NCBI GenBank assembly: GCA_903859705.1
Contig: CAIONQ010000029.1
Location: forward strand, 62,001-126,000
Direction of reading: 5' to 3'
DNA from: an uncultured Chthonomonas sp.
GTDB lineage: Bacteria; Armatimonadota; Chthonomonadetes; Chthonomonadales; Chthonomonadaceae
DNA: 64,000 bases
Shown here piece by piece: positions 1 through 7,458 of the stretch. Within the stretch, counting starts at the first letter, position 1. Every line of letters begins with the position of its first letter. A model generated the notes under the pieces. It searched no databases. It worked only from the letters and a program-made list of their open reading frames with translations, and was not told where the DNA came from. The position numbers were made by a program, and so were the translations under genes.

Positions 1-360
1 CCGCTAGCCATGGGTGTTAAGCCTGTTGCCGAAAAAGCAAAGCTCAGCGAAACGGAAGCGCCGGCCGTTGCAGATCTGCTTCAGAAGTACCACGAAGCCG
101 TGCACAAAGCACTTGGCTTTGAGCAGAAGGTTCAGCGCACAGAAAATGGCAATGGGGGAACCTCCGTTTCTGTAAGCACCAGCGTAAACATAAGCGGCTC
201 TCAGCAGGAGCTTGAGCAGAAGGCTCAGAAGGCGCATGAAGTGATTGAGGCTGCACGCAAGGCCCTTGGTGCGCAGGCACTCAAATCCATAGCCGCAGAT
301 CATGCTTCGGAGTGGAAGGGCCTCGCAGGCCAGCGATTTCAGTTTCAGACTCTCAACTAA
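1..360 (+). CDS. Hypothetical protein, 5' end probably outside the window
   Basis: The reading frame is open from the first base; an ATG sits at position 10 and the frame stops at 358-360. From that ATG the product is 116 residues, but upstream codons are also open, so the true start may be outside the window. The middle holds a low-complexity Gly/Ser/Val stretch (about residues 47-63) flanked by Glu/Lys/Ala-rich helices with coiled-coil character. There is no signal peptide, membrane segment or recognisable catalytic motif, and I do not recognise the family. A strong intrinsic terminator follows directly, so it ends its transcription unit. Confidence 0.55.
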   Translation, partial: PLAMGVKPVAEKAKLSETEAPAVADLLQKYHEAVHKALGFEQKVQRTENGNGGTSVSVSTSVNISGSQQELEQKAQKAHEVIEAARKALGAQALKSIAADHASEWKGLAGQRFQFQTLN

Positions 361-383
361 AATCTGCAACATTGTTTCTTAAT

Positions 384-428
384 AAACGGCCGCCTTATCG
401 GAGCTTTTTCCGTAGGGCGGCCGTTTTG
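384..428 (+). terminator. Intrinsic terminator after the first gene
   Basis: An 11-bp stem (384-394 pairing with 416-426) is built on AACGGCCGCC and its complement. The descending arm ends in TTTT and TGT follows. It lies 24 bases after the stop of the first gene. Confidence 0.8.
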
Positions 429-485
429 TGTTAGAATACCGTTGCAGAAAACCTGCCCGTGCAGCCTCATGTTGGAGCCACCAGG

Positions 486-1136
486 GTGTACAATCCAGAT
501 CATTTCAGAGAGTCGGATACGGAAGAGCTCATCTCGTTTATTCGCAGTCACCCCTTTGGCACCCTTATATCGCCAGTGGCCGCCGGCATGCCCCACATAA
601 CCCACATTCCGTTTGGCGTGCATCAAATGGCAGAAGGCGCGTACTGCCTGCGTGCGCATTTGGCCAGGGCCAACCCTCATTGTGCAGCGCTTGAACATGG
701 GGCGCGGGCTCTTGCAATCTTTATGGGGCCACACGCCTATGTATCGCCAGCATGGTACACCGTGGCGCCTGCCGTTCCTACCTGGAATTTTAGCGCAGTG
801 CATGTGCAGGGCCCGGTGAGGCTGCTGAGTGCAGAAGAATCGCTTATTACACTGCGCGCGCTTACGGCAGAAAACGAGGCCCATGTTGGCGGAAGCTGGA
901 GCCTGGATGAGCAGAACCCTGAGTACCTTGCCAGAATGGTGCAAGGGATAGTTGGGTTTGAGCTTCAGATAGAACTGCTTGAGGGAAAGTTTAAGATGAG
1001 CCAGAACCGATCAGAGGCCGACCGTGTTTCGATTTGTGAAGCGCTGGAATCTCGCCCAATATCCGATAGTAATAGCCACGAAACAGCGGGATGGGTGCGG
1101 CACATCGATGCGCACAGAAGGAGTGGTTCTCGGTGA
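486..1136 (+). CDS. PaiB-like FMN-binding protein (negative transcriptional regulator family)
   Basis: This 216-residue protein matches the PaiB/FMN-binding split-barrel family over its whole length. Visible family features are the N-terminal VYNPDHF, then FGTLIS near residue 30, THIPFGVH, HLARANPH, a central FMGPHAYVSPAWY, VPTWNFSAVHVQG and a late KMSQNRSE. Family members bind a flavin and are annotated either as repressors of degradative enzymes or as uncharacterised flavoproteins. The start is taken as GTG 486 because GGAG at 474-477 is well spaced; an ATG at 459 has no such site. The last four bases overlap the GTG start of the next gene (GTGA), so the two genes are probably translationally coupled. 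The regulatory role is inherited from the family and not shown here. Confidence 0.85.
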   Translation: MYNPDHFRESDTEELISFIRSHPFGTLISPVAAGMPHITHIPFGVHQMAEGAYCLRAHLARANPHCAALEHGARALAIFMGPHAYVSPAWYTVAPAVPTWNFSAVHVQGPVRLLSAEESLITLRALTAENEAHVGGSWSLDEQNPEYLARMVQGIVGFELQIELLEGKFKMSQNRSEADRVSICEALESRPISDSNSHETAGWVRHIDAHRRSGSR

Positions 1137-2863
1137 AAGCGCGTGGTTTCTCTGCGCTGCCAGCTTCGCGGCGCAATCTCTGGTTTGTTATCATTGCCCT
1201 GTGTATTGCGTTAGGTAGCACGCTGCTTCACTTCCCAAGTTTGAAGGGGCAGTTAGTTACCGATGATCTGGTGCTTGTTAGTGATTTCGATAGGCGTGGT
1301 TGTGGCGATAAAGACCCGGTAGGCTGCTTTCACAACCTCATTGGTCACTTTTACTACCGCCCAATGCTATCGGCATCCTTTGCATTCGGGCAGATGTTTC
1401 ATAACAACGATTCGGTATGGTTTCATCGCGAAAATCTGGCGATGCACTTGTTTGCAGTGCTTGCCTGTATCTGGGCTTTTCGGCTGCTGTTTCGGCGCCG
1501 CCATACCGCGCTCATCGCCGGGGCGGTGGTAGCGTTTCATCCATTTAATGTAACGGTAACCAGCTGGATAGGTGGCCGTACAGATACCATGGCACTGGGC
1601 TTTATGGCAGTTTATGCGCTGGGGGTAATGCAGGCCGGCAGGCGTATTCGGTTAATGCAGCACATACCTGCAAAGCGCAAACTGCCAGGCAGGGCTGGGG
1701 CCGTGCTGTGGGCGTCCGTTGCAGCCATTGCGCTGCTTGCTTCTGTGTTTACTAAAGAACAATCTATGGGCTTGCTGTTTCTGGCACCCATGCTGGCTAT
1801 GGGCGTAAAAGGCGCATCCCATCGCAAAAAGCCATTTCCTTACTGGACGGCCGTTTATCTCATCCCAGTAGGCATCTTTGCTGTGGTGGCGCACAGTGTG
1901 CTACAGTATCTGGATTTTGATCATGCCGATTGGAGCATTCCGCAGCATATAGAGATGGTTGGCCGCACCATGAGCTACTATGCCAGCGAGTTTTTTCTGC
2001 CCACGGTAAACGATCAGCACGTAAGCACTATTGGGCCCTGGAATCAATCCGAAATTCTCCGCGCGCTTATTGGCTATGCTGCAGCAGTATTGTGGTGTGT
2101 TTGTGTGGTACGTACCTGGAAAAATCGGCAGGCGCGCCTGTGCCTGCTATGGGCCAGCCTGTGCATTGGCCCGGTGCTAAACGTTATTCCCATTCCCAAC
2201 GCCCTTGCTGCACCATTCCGAACAGCAGTGGCCATGTTTGGTGTATCCGGCTGCCTTGCCCTGTTGCTTTCTCCGGATGAGGTAAAGCTAAAAGCTGGCA
2301 GCAGGCTTGCCGCCCTTGCCCCCAGGCTACGTTTGGCGGCGGGCGCATGCCTGGCGGCACTTTACCTTACAGTAACGGTAATGGATGTGCCGAACTGGAT
2401 GAGTGAATGGACCTATGTGCAGGCGCAGGTGGCTGCAGATCCTAATTTTGTGTGTGCGCGTGCATCGGTAGCCAGCGGATACGCCTTGCGCGGAGATCTG
2501 CAGGGGGCGCTAAGCCGATACAACGTTTGCCTGGAGATGCTGTTTGGCAAAGATACGCCGGTAGAAAAGTACGCAGATATGCTGCGCGCCCCGCATATGC
2601 TGCCGGTTATGCAGAGCATGAGCACTCTGCGTTACCGGCCGCTGCAATACATCCCTCAGGTTATTCGAGAGCGCGGAAAAGTGCTACTGGCGTTGAAACG
2701 CTACGAAGAGGCCGCCAGAGACTTTCGGGCAGTGCTCACGGTTTCTGCAGATGATACGGATGCGCGCACGGCCCTGGTAAGCTGTTACCGCAGTTTAGGG
2801 CAAAACGAACAGGCCGAGGCCGTGAAATCAATGCAGGATGTGCTGGCTCACCATCCGCTATAA
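1133..2863 (+). CDS. Polytopic membrane protein, TMTC/GT-C glycosyltransferase-like with C-terminal TPR
   Basis: The 576-residue protein has about ten hydrophobic segments over residues 15-430. The first extracytoplasmic loop carries an acidic TDD motif, as in GT-C polyprenyl-phosphate-dependent mannosyltransferases. A later SWIGGRTDTMA segment resembles the conserved W-I-x-G-R-x-D signature of TMTC/O-mannosyltransferase-like proteins. The last 100 residues form TPR-like helices (LALKRYEEAARDFRAVL). By family it would transfer a sugar from a lipid carrier onto a protein outside the membrane, with the TPR binding partners; this is inference. The start is GTG 1133, overlapping the previous stop by four bases and preceded by AGAAGGAG at 1116-1123. 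It converges with tag, seven bases away. Confidence 0.75.
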   Translation: MKARGFSALPASRRNLWFVIIALCIALGSTLLHFPSLKGQLVTDDLVLVSDFDRRGCGDKDPVGCFHNLIGHFYYRPMLSASFAFGQMFHNNDSVWFHRENLAMHLFAVLACIWAFRLLFRRRHTALIAGAVVAFHPFNVTVTSWIGGRTDTMALGFMAVYALGVMQAGRRIRLMQHIPAKRKLPGRAGAVLWASVAAIALLASVFTKEQSMGLLFLAPMLAMGVKGASHRKKPFPYWTAVYLIPVGIFAVVAHSVLQYLDFDHADWSIPQHIEMVGRTMSYYASEFFLPTVNDQHVSTIGPWNQSEILRALIGYAAAVLWCVCVVRTWKNRQARLCLLWASLCIGPVLNVIPIPNALAAPFRTAVAMFGVSGCLALLLSPDEVKLKAGSRLAALAPRLRLAAGACLAALYLTVTVMDVPNWMSEWTYVQAQVAADPNFVCARASVASGYALRGDLQGALSRYNVCLEMLFGKDTPVEKYADMLRAPHMLPVMQSMSTLRYRPLQYIPQVIRERGKVLLALKRYEEAARDFRAVLTVSADDTDARTALVSCYRSLGQNEQAEAVKSMQDVLAHHPL

Positions 2864-2870
2864 ACGGCAA

Positions 2871-3419
2871 TTATCTGTTTCGGCAAAAACAGTCGGCGGT
2901 ATGGTCGTTCACAACTCCCGTAGCCTGTAAAAAGGCATAACAGATAGTGGTGCCGATAAACCGAAAACCACGCTTCTTCAGGTCTTTACTCAACGCATCA
3001 GAGAGTGGAGTGCTTGCCGGCAGATCTGCCATGGTTTGCGGCAGGTTATCTACTATCTTGCCATCGGTAAATTTCCACAGGTAGGCATCAAAGCTACCAA
3101 ATTCGGCCTGTACGCGTTTAAAAGCCGCCGCATTATCGATGGTAGATGTTATTTTGAGGCGGTTGCGTACAATCCCGGCATCGCCCATCAGGCGTTCTAC
3201 ATCTTCGGAAGTCATATTGCTAACGGCCTCAATGTCAAAGCTTAAGAAGGCGTTGCGGTAACCGTCTCGCTTCTTCAATACTATTTCCCAGCTTAGCCCG
3301 GCCTGCGCGCCTTCAAGCGTCAGCATCTCAAACAGCAGGGTGTCATCATGCACTGGCACGCCCCACTCGTCATCGTGGTAGCTCAAGCACGGCTCTGTTT
3401 GGGCCCAGTCACATCGCAT
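2871..3419 (-). CDS. tag: DNA-3-methyladenine glycosylase I
   Basis: The 182-residue product is a full-length Tag enzyme. It begins MRCDWAQ, has YHDDEWGVPVHDD (zinc-binding Cys and His plus the EWG motif), LEGAQAGLSWEIVLKKR in the active-site pocket, and ends with HTADCFC, which supplies the remaining zinc His and Cys. Tag excises 3-methyladenine from alkylated DNA as the first step of base excision repair. The open frame runs further upstream, but the ATG at 3417-3419 fits the family N-terminus and has AAGGAG just upstream on the minus strand. It stands alone between two + strand units. Confidence 0.95.
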   Translation of the reverse strand: MRCDWAQTEPCLSYHDDEWGVPVHDDTLLFEMLTLEGAQAGLSWEIVLKKRDGYRNAFLSFDIEAVSNMTSEDVERLMGDAGIVRNRLKITSTIDNAAAFKRVQAEFGSFDAYLWKFTDGKIVDNLPQTMADLPASTPLSDALSKDLKKRGFRFIGTTICYAFLQATGVVNDHTADCFCRNR

Positions 3420-3525
3420 TGGTATCTCCTTGCTAAAAGTGGGTGAGGCACGCTCCGCAAATTCGGTGTTGCAGGTAAAAACGCCTGCCGGGTTTTCGGT
3501 GCTCACACAAAGGTACAATAGTGGC

Positions 3526-4833
3526 ATGTCCACGGCAACTTCAAACGCCGCCGATCCAATCGCGGCCATTGACGATAAAACAACAAAGTGCATCCGGTGC
3601 GGCTTCTGCCTTGATGCCTGCCCTACGTTTCGCCTTACTGGTATGGAAACGCGCAGCCCGCGCGGCAGAATATACCTGGTTAAGAGCTGGCGGCAGGGGA
3701 CGATTCCATTTGATAGTGATGTGATGGAGGCGCTGGATAGCTGCCTGGGTTGCCGCGCGTGTGAAACCGCCTGCCCATCCGGTGTTGAGTATGGCGCAAT
3801 CCTCGAAATGGCGCGCAGCCACATCGAAGCCTCTGGCATGCGGCCGGCAGCCCAAACTTTTGCCCGTAAACAGCTGCTTGGCACGTTAACAGCACCCGGT
3901 AAACTTGCGGCATCACTCAAGGCAGCCAGCCTTATGGGGCGGTTTACAGGCGGCAAGCTTCCTGGCTTTGCAGCACGTATGCTCACCGGCTCTCAGCAAG
4001 CTTCGGTTACGCTGCCATTGCCCTCAAGTGCAGGCACCTCGGTGCAAAATCTGCCAGAGCGCAGTTTGGCACAGGGCCGCCGAAGGCGCACAGTGGGTGT
4101 GCTTGCCGGCTGTGTTATGCGGGTTATGTTTGGCGATATTAATTCTGCCACGGTACGGGTTCTGCAAACCAATGGATGTGATGTGATTGCACCTGCTGCT
4201 GCGGGGTGCTGTGGAGCCCTGCATCTGCACACCGGTTTTCATGATGATGGCCTGGCGCGCGCGCGCCAGCTAATTGACGTTTTTGCTCCCCTGTTGGATA
4301 GCATGGATGCCATTATCATCAACTCCGCAGGTTGTGGTTCAACCATAAGAGAGTATGGCGAGCTGTTTGCCAACGATCCCGTTTATAGAGATAAAGCAAA
4401 GCGGATGGCTGCGAAAGCCCGCGATATTAATGAGTGGCTGGTGGAAATTGGCTACACTGCCCCCGCAGGAAAATGCAAGGCGGTGGTGGCCTACCACGAT
4501 GCCTGCCACCTGGCCCATGGCCAGAAGGTGCGCCAGCAGCCTCGAGAACTGTTGAAATCCATCCCTGGTGTAACTCTGGTAGAGATGGAAGAGGCCGATA
4601 CCTGCTGCGGCAGTGCCGGAATATATAACATTACAGAGCCCGATCTGGCAAAGAGGCTGTTGGAGCGCAAGCTAAACAACATTCGGGAAACAGGTGCTGA
4701 AATAATTGCCGCTGCAAACCCGGGCTGCCTTGCATGGCTGCAGCAAGGGGCGAAAGAGGCGGGTATGAACCTGCGCATTTGCCACCCTGTAGAGCTGCTG
4801 GATGAGGCATACCGCCAGGAGAAGGGCCGATAG
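3526..4833 (+). CDS. glcF: Glycolate oxidase iron-sulfur subunit
   Basis: The 435-residue protein has the GlcF plan. Two 4Fe-4S motifs lie near the N-terminus (CIRCGFCLDACP and CLGCRACETACP), followed by two CCG-type cysteine-rich domains (GCCGALHLHTG, TCCGSAGIYN), with NSAGCGSTIREYG and AYHDACHLAHGQ matching the family. GlcF passes electrons from the FAD subunits that oxidise glycolate to glyoxylate. No glcD or glcE lies in the window, so its partners must be elsewhere. ATG 3526 is chosen because the family N-terminus begins here; an AAAGG lies upstream. The next gene, a phosphoglycolate phosphatase-like HAD enzyme, overlaps its stop codon, which fits a glycolate pathway operon. Confidence 0.92.
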   Translation: MSTATSNAADPIAAIDDKTTKCIRCGFCLDACPTFRLTGMETRSPRGRIYLVKSWRQGTIPFDSDVMEALDSCLGCRACETACPSGVEYGAILEMARSHIEASGMRPAAQTFARKQLLGTLTAPGKLAASLKAASLMGRFTGGKLPGFAARMLTGSQQASVTLPLPSSAGTSVQNLPERSLAQGRRRRTVGVLAGCVMRVMFGDINSATVRVLQTNGCDVIAPAAAGCCGALHLHTGFHDDGLARARQLIDVFAPLLDSMDAIIINSAGCGSTIREYGELFANDPVYRDKAKRMAAKARDINEWLVEIGYTAPAGKCKAVVAYHDACHLAHGQKVRQQPRELLKSIPGVTLVEMEEADTCCGSAGIYNITEPDLAKRLLERKLNNIRETGAEIIAAANPGCLAWLQQGAKEAGMNLRICHPVELLDEAYRQEKGR

Positions 4834-5525
4834 AAACCGCTGCTGCTACCCCCATCCGCTCTCTGTTATTTGATTTGGATGGAACCATCACAAACCCTAT
4901 GGAGGGTATTACCCGCAGTATTCAGTTTGCACTGGAAACGCTGGATGCTTCCAAAAACAGATCGCAAGAAGAGCTGCAGCGTTACATTGGCCCGCCGCTG
5001 CGCCCTGTTTTTGCCGAGCTGTTAGAAAACGATGATCCGTCCGTGGCGGAGGAGGCCCTGCGCCTGTACAGGGTGCGCTATGCCGATGTTGGCATGATGG
5101 AGTGTTACCTTTACCCGGGCATACCCGAGGCGCTGGAATCCCTGCATACAGCCGGTTTTGCTCTTTATCTTGCCACCTCTAAGCCTCATATCTATGCCAC
5201 ACAGATTCTCAACAACTTTGGCCTTGGTAAGTATTTTACGCACATGCATGGGTCTGAGTTGAATGGTGTTAGGGATGACAAAGCGGAACTGATTGAGTAC
5301 ATTGTTGCCACCGAGAAGCTTACGCCTGCAGCAGCGCTGATGATTGGTGATCGCAAGTATGACATTATCGGAGGCAAGGGGAATGGCTTGCTAACCGCCG
5401 GTGTTACGTATGGTTTTGGCGGCCAGATAGAGCTATCTGAAGCCGGGGCAGACTATATATTTGATTCGCCCACCGCACTGGCTACCTGGCTGCTGCATTG
5501 CAGCCCCGCTGGAGGTTTGCGTTGA
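4830..5525 (+). CDS. gph: HAD-family phosphoglycolate phosphatase-like hydrolase, probable non-standard start
   Basis: HAD motif I (FDLDGT) lies at the very N-terminus, motif II is around ATSKPH, and motif III/IV is MIGDRKYDIIGGKGNG. The cap region NPMEGITRSIQFAL fits the phosphoglycolate phosphatase branch. By family it would hydrolyse 2-phosphoglycolate to glycolate, the substrate of the enzyme encoded by glcF just upstream. The start is odd: no ATG, GTG or TTG occurs in frame between the upstream stop at 4803 and the catalytic motif. The first TTG (4875) falls inside FDLDGT and would remove the nucleophile strand. ATA 4830 overlaps the glcF stop (ATAG) and sits eight bases after AGGAG at 4817-4821, so I propose it. 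CTG 4863 is the alternative. The end overlaps the next start (TTGA). Confidence 0.8.
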   Translation: METAAATPIRSLLFDLDGTITNPMEGITRSIQFALETLDASKNRSQEELQRYIGPPLRPVFAELLENDDPSVAEEALRLYRVRYADVGMMECYLYPGIPEALESLHTAGFALYLATSKPHIYATQILNNFGLGKYFTHMHGSELNGVRDDKAELIEYIVATEKLTPAAALMIGDRKYDIIGGKGNGLLTAGVTYGFGGQIELSEAGADYIFDSPTALATWLLHCSPAGGLR

Positions 5526-7036
5526 TACCGCGTTTAGATGAGGCATTTCGAGATTTTCTTGATACCGATCTTGATGCCTATTTTGAGCGTGCAGCCCACC
5601 TTGGCACCGCCGGGGGCAGGCTGCAGCAGTTTCATGAAGCGGCAGCCACGGTGCCTGCCTATGCTCAGTTTCTTGAAGAGCATGGCATCGAAACTGCGGA
5701 TGTTGCCAGTATTTCAGATTTTCAGAAGATACCGCCCGTAACCCGCGAAAACTACCTGCTCAAATACCCTCTATCCGATCTATGCAGAAACGGGGATTTG
5801 GCCGCGTGCGATATGATTGCCGTATCCTCAGGGTCTACAGGCAAGCCAGGTTTTTGGCCGCGAACGGCTCAGGATGAGCTGGGTGTGGCGCGCCGATTTG
5901 AACAGATTTTTAGAGATGGGTTTGGTATTGAGCCTCATGGCAAATCTGTGCTGGCGGTGGTCTGTTTTGCGCTGGGTACCTGGGTTGGTGGCATGTACAC
6001 AGCCGCATGCTGCCGGCATCTGGCGGCAAGAGGGTACAGAATTACGGTAATCACGCCTGGCAGCAATCAAGATGAGATTTTTCGCACCGTGCAGGATCTG
6101 GCTCTGAGCTACGATACAACTGTTTTGCTTGGCTACCCGCCATTCCTGAAGAATGTTATTGATACGGGTGCCGCGCAGGGCATAAACTGGGCCTTATACA
6201 ACATTCGGCTGGTAATGGCTGGCGAAGTGTTTAGTGAAGAGTGGCGCTCGTTAATGGCAGAGCGTACGGGGCTGGCAACAGAAGAGATCAACCACTTCGC
6301 AGCTTCTATGTACGGCACGGCCGATGCCGGTGTGCTGGGGGTAGAAACGCCTATCTCCGTTGCCATACGGCGGTTTCTTGCTCAAAAGCCAGAGGTTGCG
6401 CGGATTCTCTTTGGGGAATCTCGGCTTCCAACGCTGGTTCAGTACGATCCGGCATCCCGCAGTTTTGAAAAGCAGGATGGCAGGATGTTGTTTACCGGGC
6501 GCAATGGCATTCCGCTGGTTCGATACGATATTCTGGATAATGGTGGGCTCTTCGGTTATGAAGAGCTGCTTTCTGCGGTGCAGAAGCAGGGTTTTGAGCT
6601 GCCCGCAGCACTGAAGCAAACAACTGTGAGGGTGCTTCCGTTTGTGTATGTGTTTGGCAGAAGCAACTTTACGGTGAGCTACTTTGGAGCAAACATTTTC
6701 CCGGAGAACATTACCGTTGGGCTGGAACAGCCCGGGATTAGAGAGTGGACCACTGGTAAGTTTGTGTTGGAGACCGGTGAGGATGCAGATAGGATGCTGC
6801 AGCTACGGGTTACTGTAGAAATGGCAACGGGAGAGGCACCTACTGAAGAACGTGCACAGCTTGCTGCGGCCTCTATAAAAACGCACCTTGAGCGGTTGAA
6901 CAGCGAGTTCTTAAACTATGCCCCGGCAGAGTATCGCATGCCGCTCGTGGTGCTACGCGCAATGGGTGATCCTGAGTATTTTCCGGTGGGTATTAAGCAC
7001 CGCTATACACGGGCAGTTGCCCCTCAGGGCTCCTGA
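5522..7036 (+). CDS. AMP-dependent adenylate-forming enzyme, phenylacetate-CoA ligase-like
   Basis: The 504-residue protein has the P-loop of the adenylate-forming superfamily (SSGSTGKPGFWPR, near residue 110). An EEINHFAASMYGTADAG segment fills the place of the A5 motif, and RYDILDNGG resembles the A7 region. Overall length and the N-terminal layout (PVTRENYLLKYPL) fit PaaK-like or coenzyme F390 synthetase-like proteins. It would activate a carboxylate with ATP; the substrate is unknown. The TTG at 5522 overlaps the previous stop (TTGA), with GGAGG at 5511-5515 six bases upstream, so it is translated with gph. A functional link to glycolate metabolism is not evident. Its last 13 bases overlap a convergent small gene. 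Confidence 0.8.
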   Translation: MIPRLDEAFRDFLDTDLDAYFERAAHLGTAGGRLQQFHEAAATVPAYAQFLEEHGIETADVASISDFQKIPPVTRENYLLKYPLSDLCRNGDLAACDMIAVSSGSTGKPGFWPRTAQDELGVARRFEQIFRDGFGIEPHGKSVLAVVCFALGTWVGGMYTAACCRHLAARGYRITVITPGSNQDEIFRTVQDLALSYDTTVLLGYPPFLKNVIDTGAAQGINWALYNIRLVMAGEVFSEEWRSLMAERTGLATEEINHFAASMYGTADAGVLGVETPISVAIRRFLAQKPEVARILFGESRLPTLVQYDPASRSFEKQDGRMLFTGRNGIPLVRYDILDNGGLFGYEELLSAVQKQGFELPAALKQTTVRVLPFVYVFGRSNFTVSYFGANIFPENITVGLEQPGIREWTTGKFVLETGEDADRMLQLRVTVEMATGEAPTEERAQLAAASIKTHLERLNSEFLNYAPAEYRMPLVVLRAMGDPEYFPVGIKHRYTRAVAPQGS

Positions 7037-7392
7037 ATTTCGCCAAAAAGGGTATGCAACCGCTGTGCCGCATGTTGCTCAATATTGAAAAATGAGAGGT
7101 CAAAGGCCAGGGTCCAGAGCATTATCAGGGCCTCATCGCTGGGGTGATCCAACACTTTCACAAAGAAATCCTTTAAGATCTCTTCATACGTAGTTTTGGT
7201 TTCGCGCAGCTCAAATCGGCGCTCACCGGGCTGCTGCTGGAATATCTCGTCCTGATAGCGGTCCATAAATTCGCGCACGTTGGCCGGTGTTGCCTTTTCC
7301 AGGCCACTGCCAAATTGCTTACGAACCGCAACCCTGAAGGCATCCAGTTTCTTACTCTCTCCATCGAACTGTGATCGCTCGCCATCTGCCAT
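7024..7392 (-). CDS. Hypothetical acidic protein downstream of the XPB helicase
   Basis: The 122-residue soluble protein is rich in Glu, Asp and aromatic residues, with segments such as EFMDRYQDEIFQ and TYEEILKDFFVKVL that suggest an all-helical fold. There is no signal peptide or membrane segment and I do not recognise a family. It lies 66 bases after the helicase gene on the same strand, so co-transcription is likely. The start has no strong Shine-Dalgarno site. Its 3' end overlaps the convergent ligase-like gene by 13 bases. Confidence 0.6.
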   Translation of the reverse strand: MADGERSQFDGESKKLDAFRVAVRKQFGSGLEKATPANVREFMDRYQDEIFQQQPGERRFELRETKTTYEEILKDFFVKVLDHPSDEALIMLWTLAFDLSFFNIEQHAAQRLHTLFGEIQEP

Positions 7393-7458
7393 AGGTGCTC
7401 AATCGCTCCCGTCCGCATTAGAAAGAGGCAGCACACACATGTGCGTTAGCCCTTTAGT

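Noticed and set aside
357-944. 195-codon minus-strand frame over the PaiB-like gene
   Set aside because: Shadow of the PaiB-like gene, with basic and Cys-rich composition typical of antisense frames.
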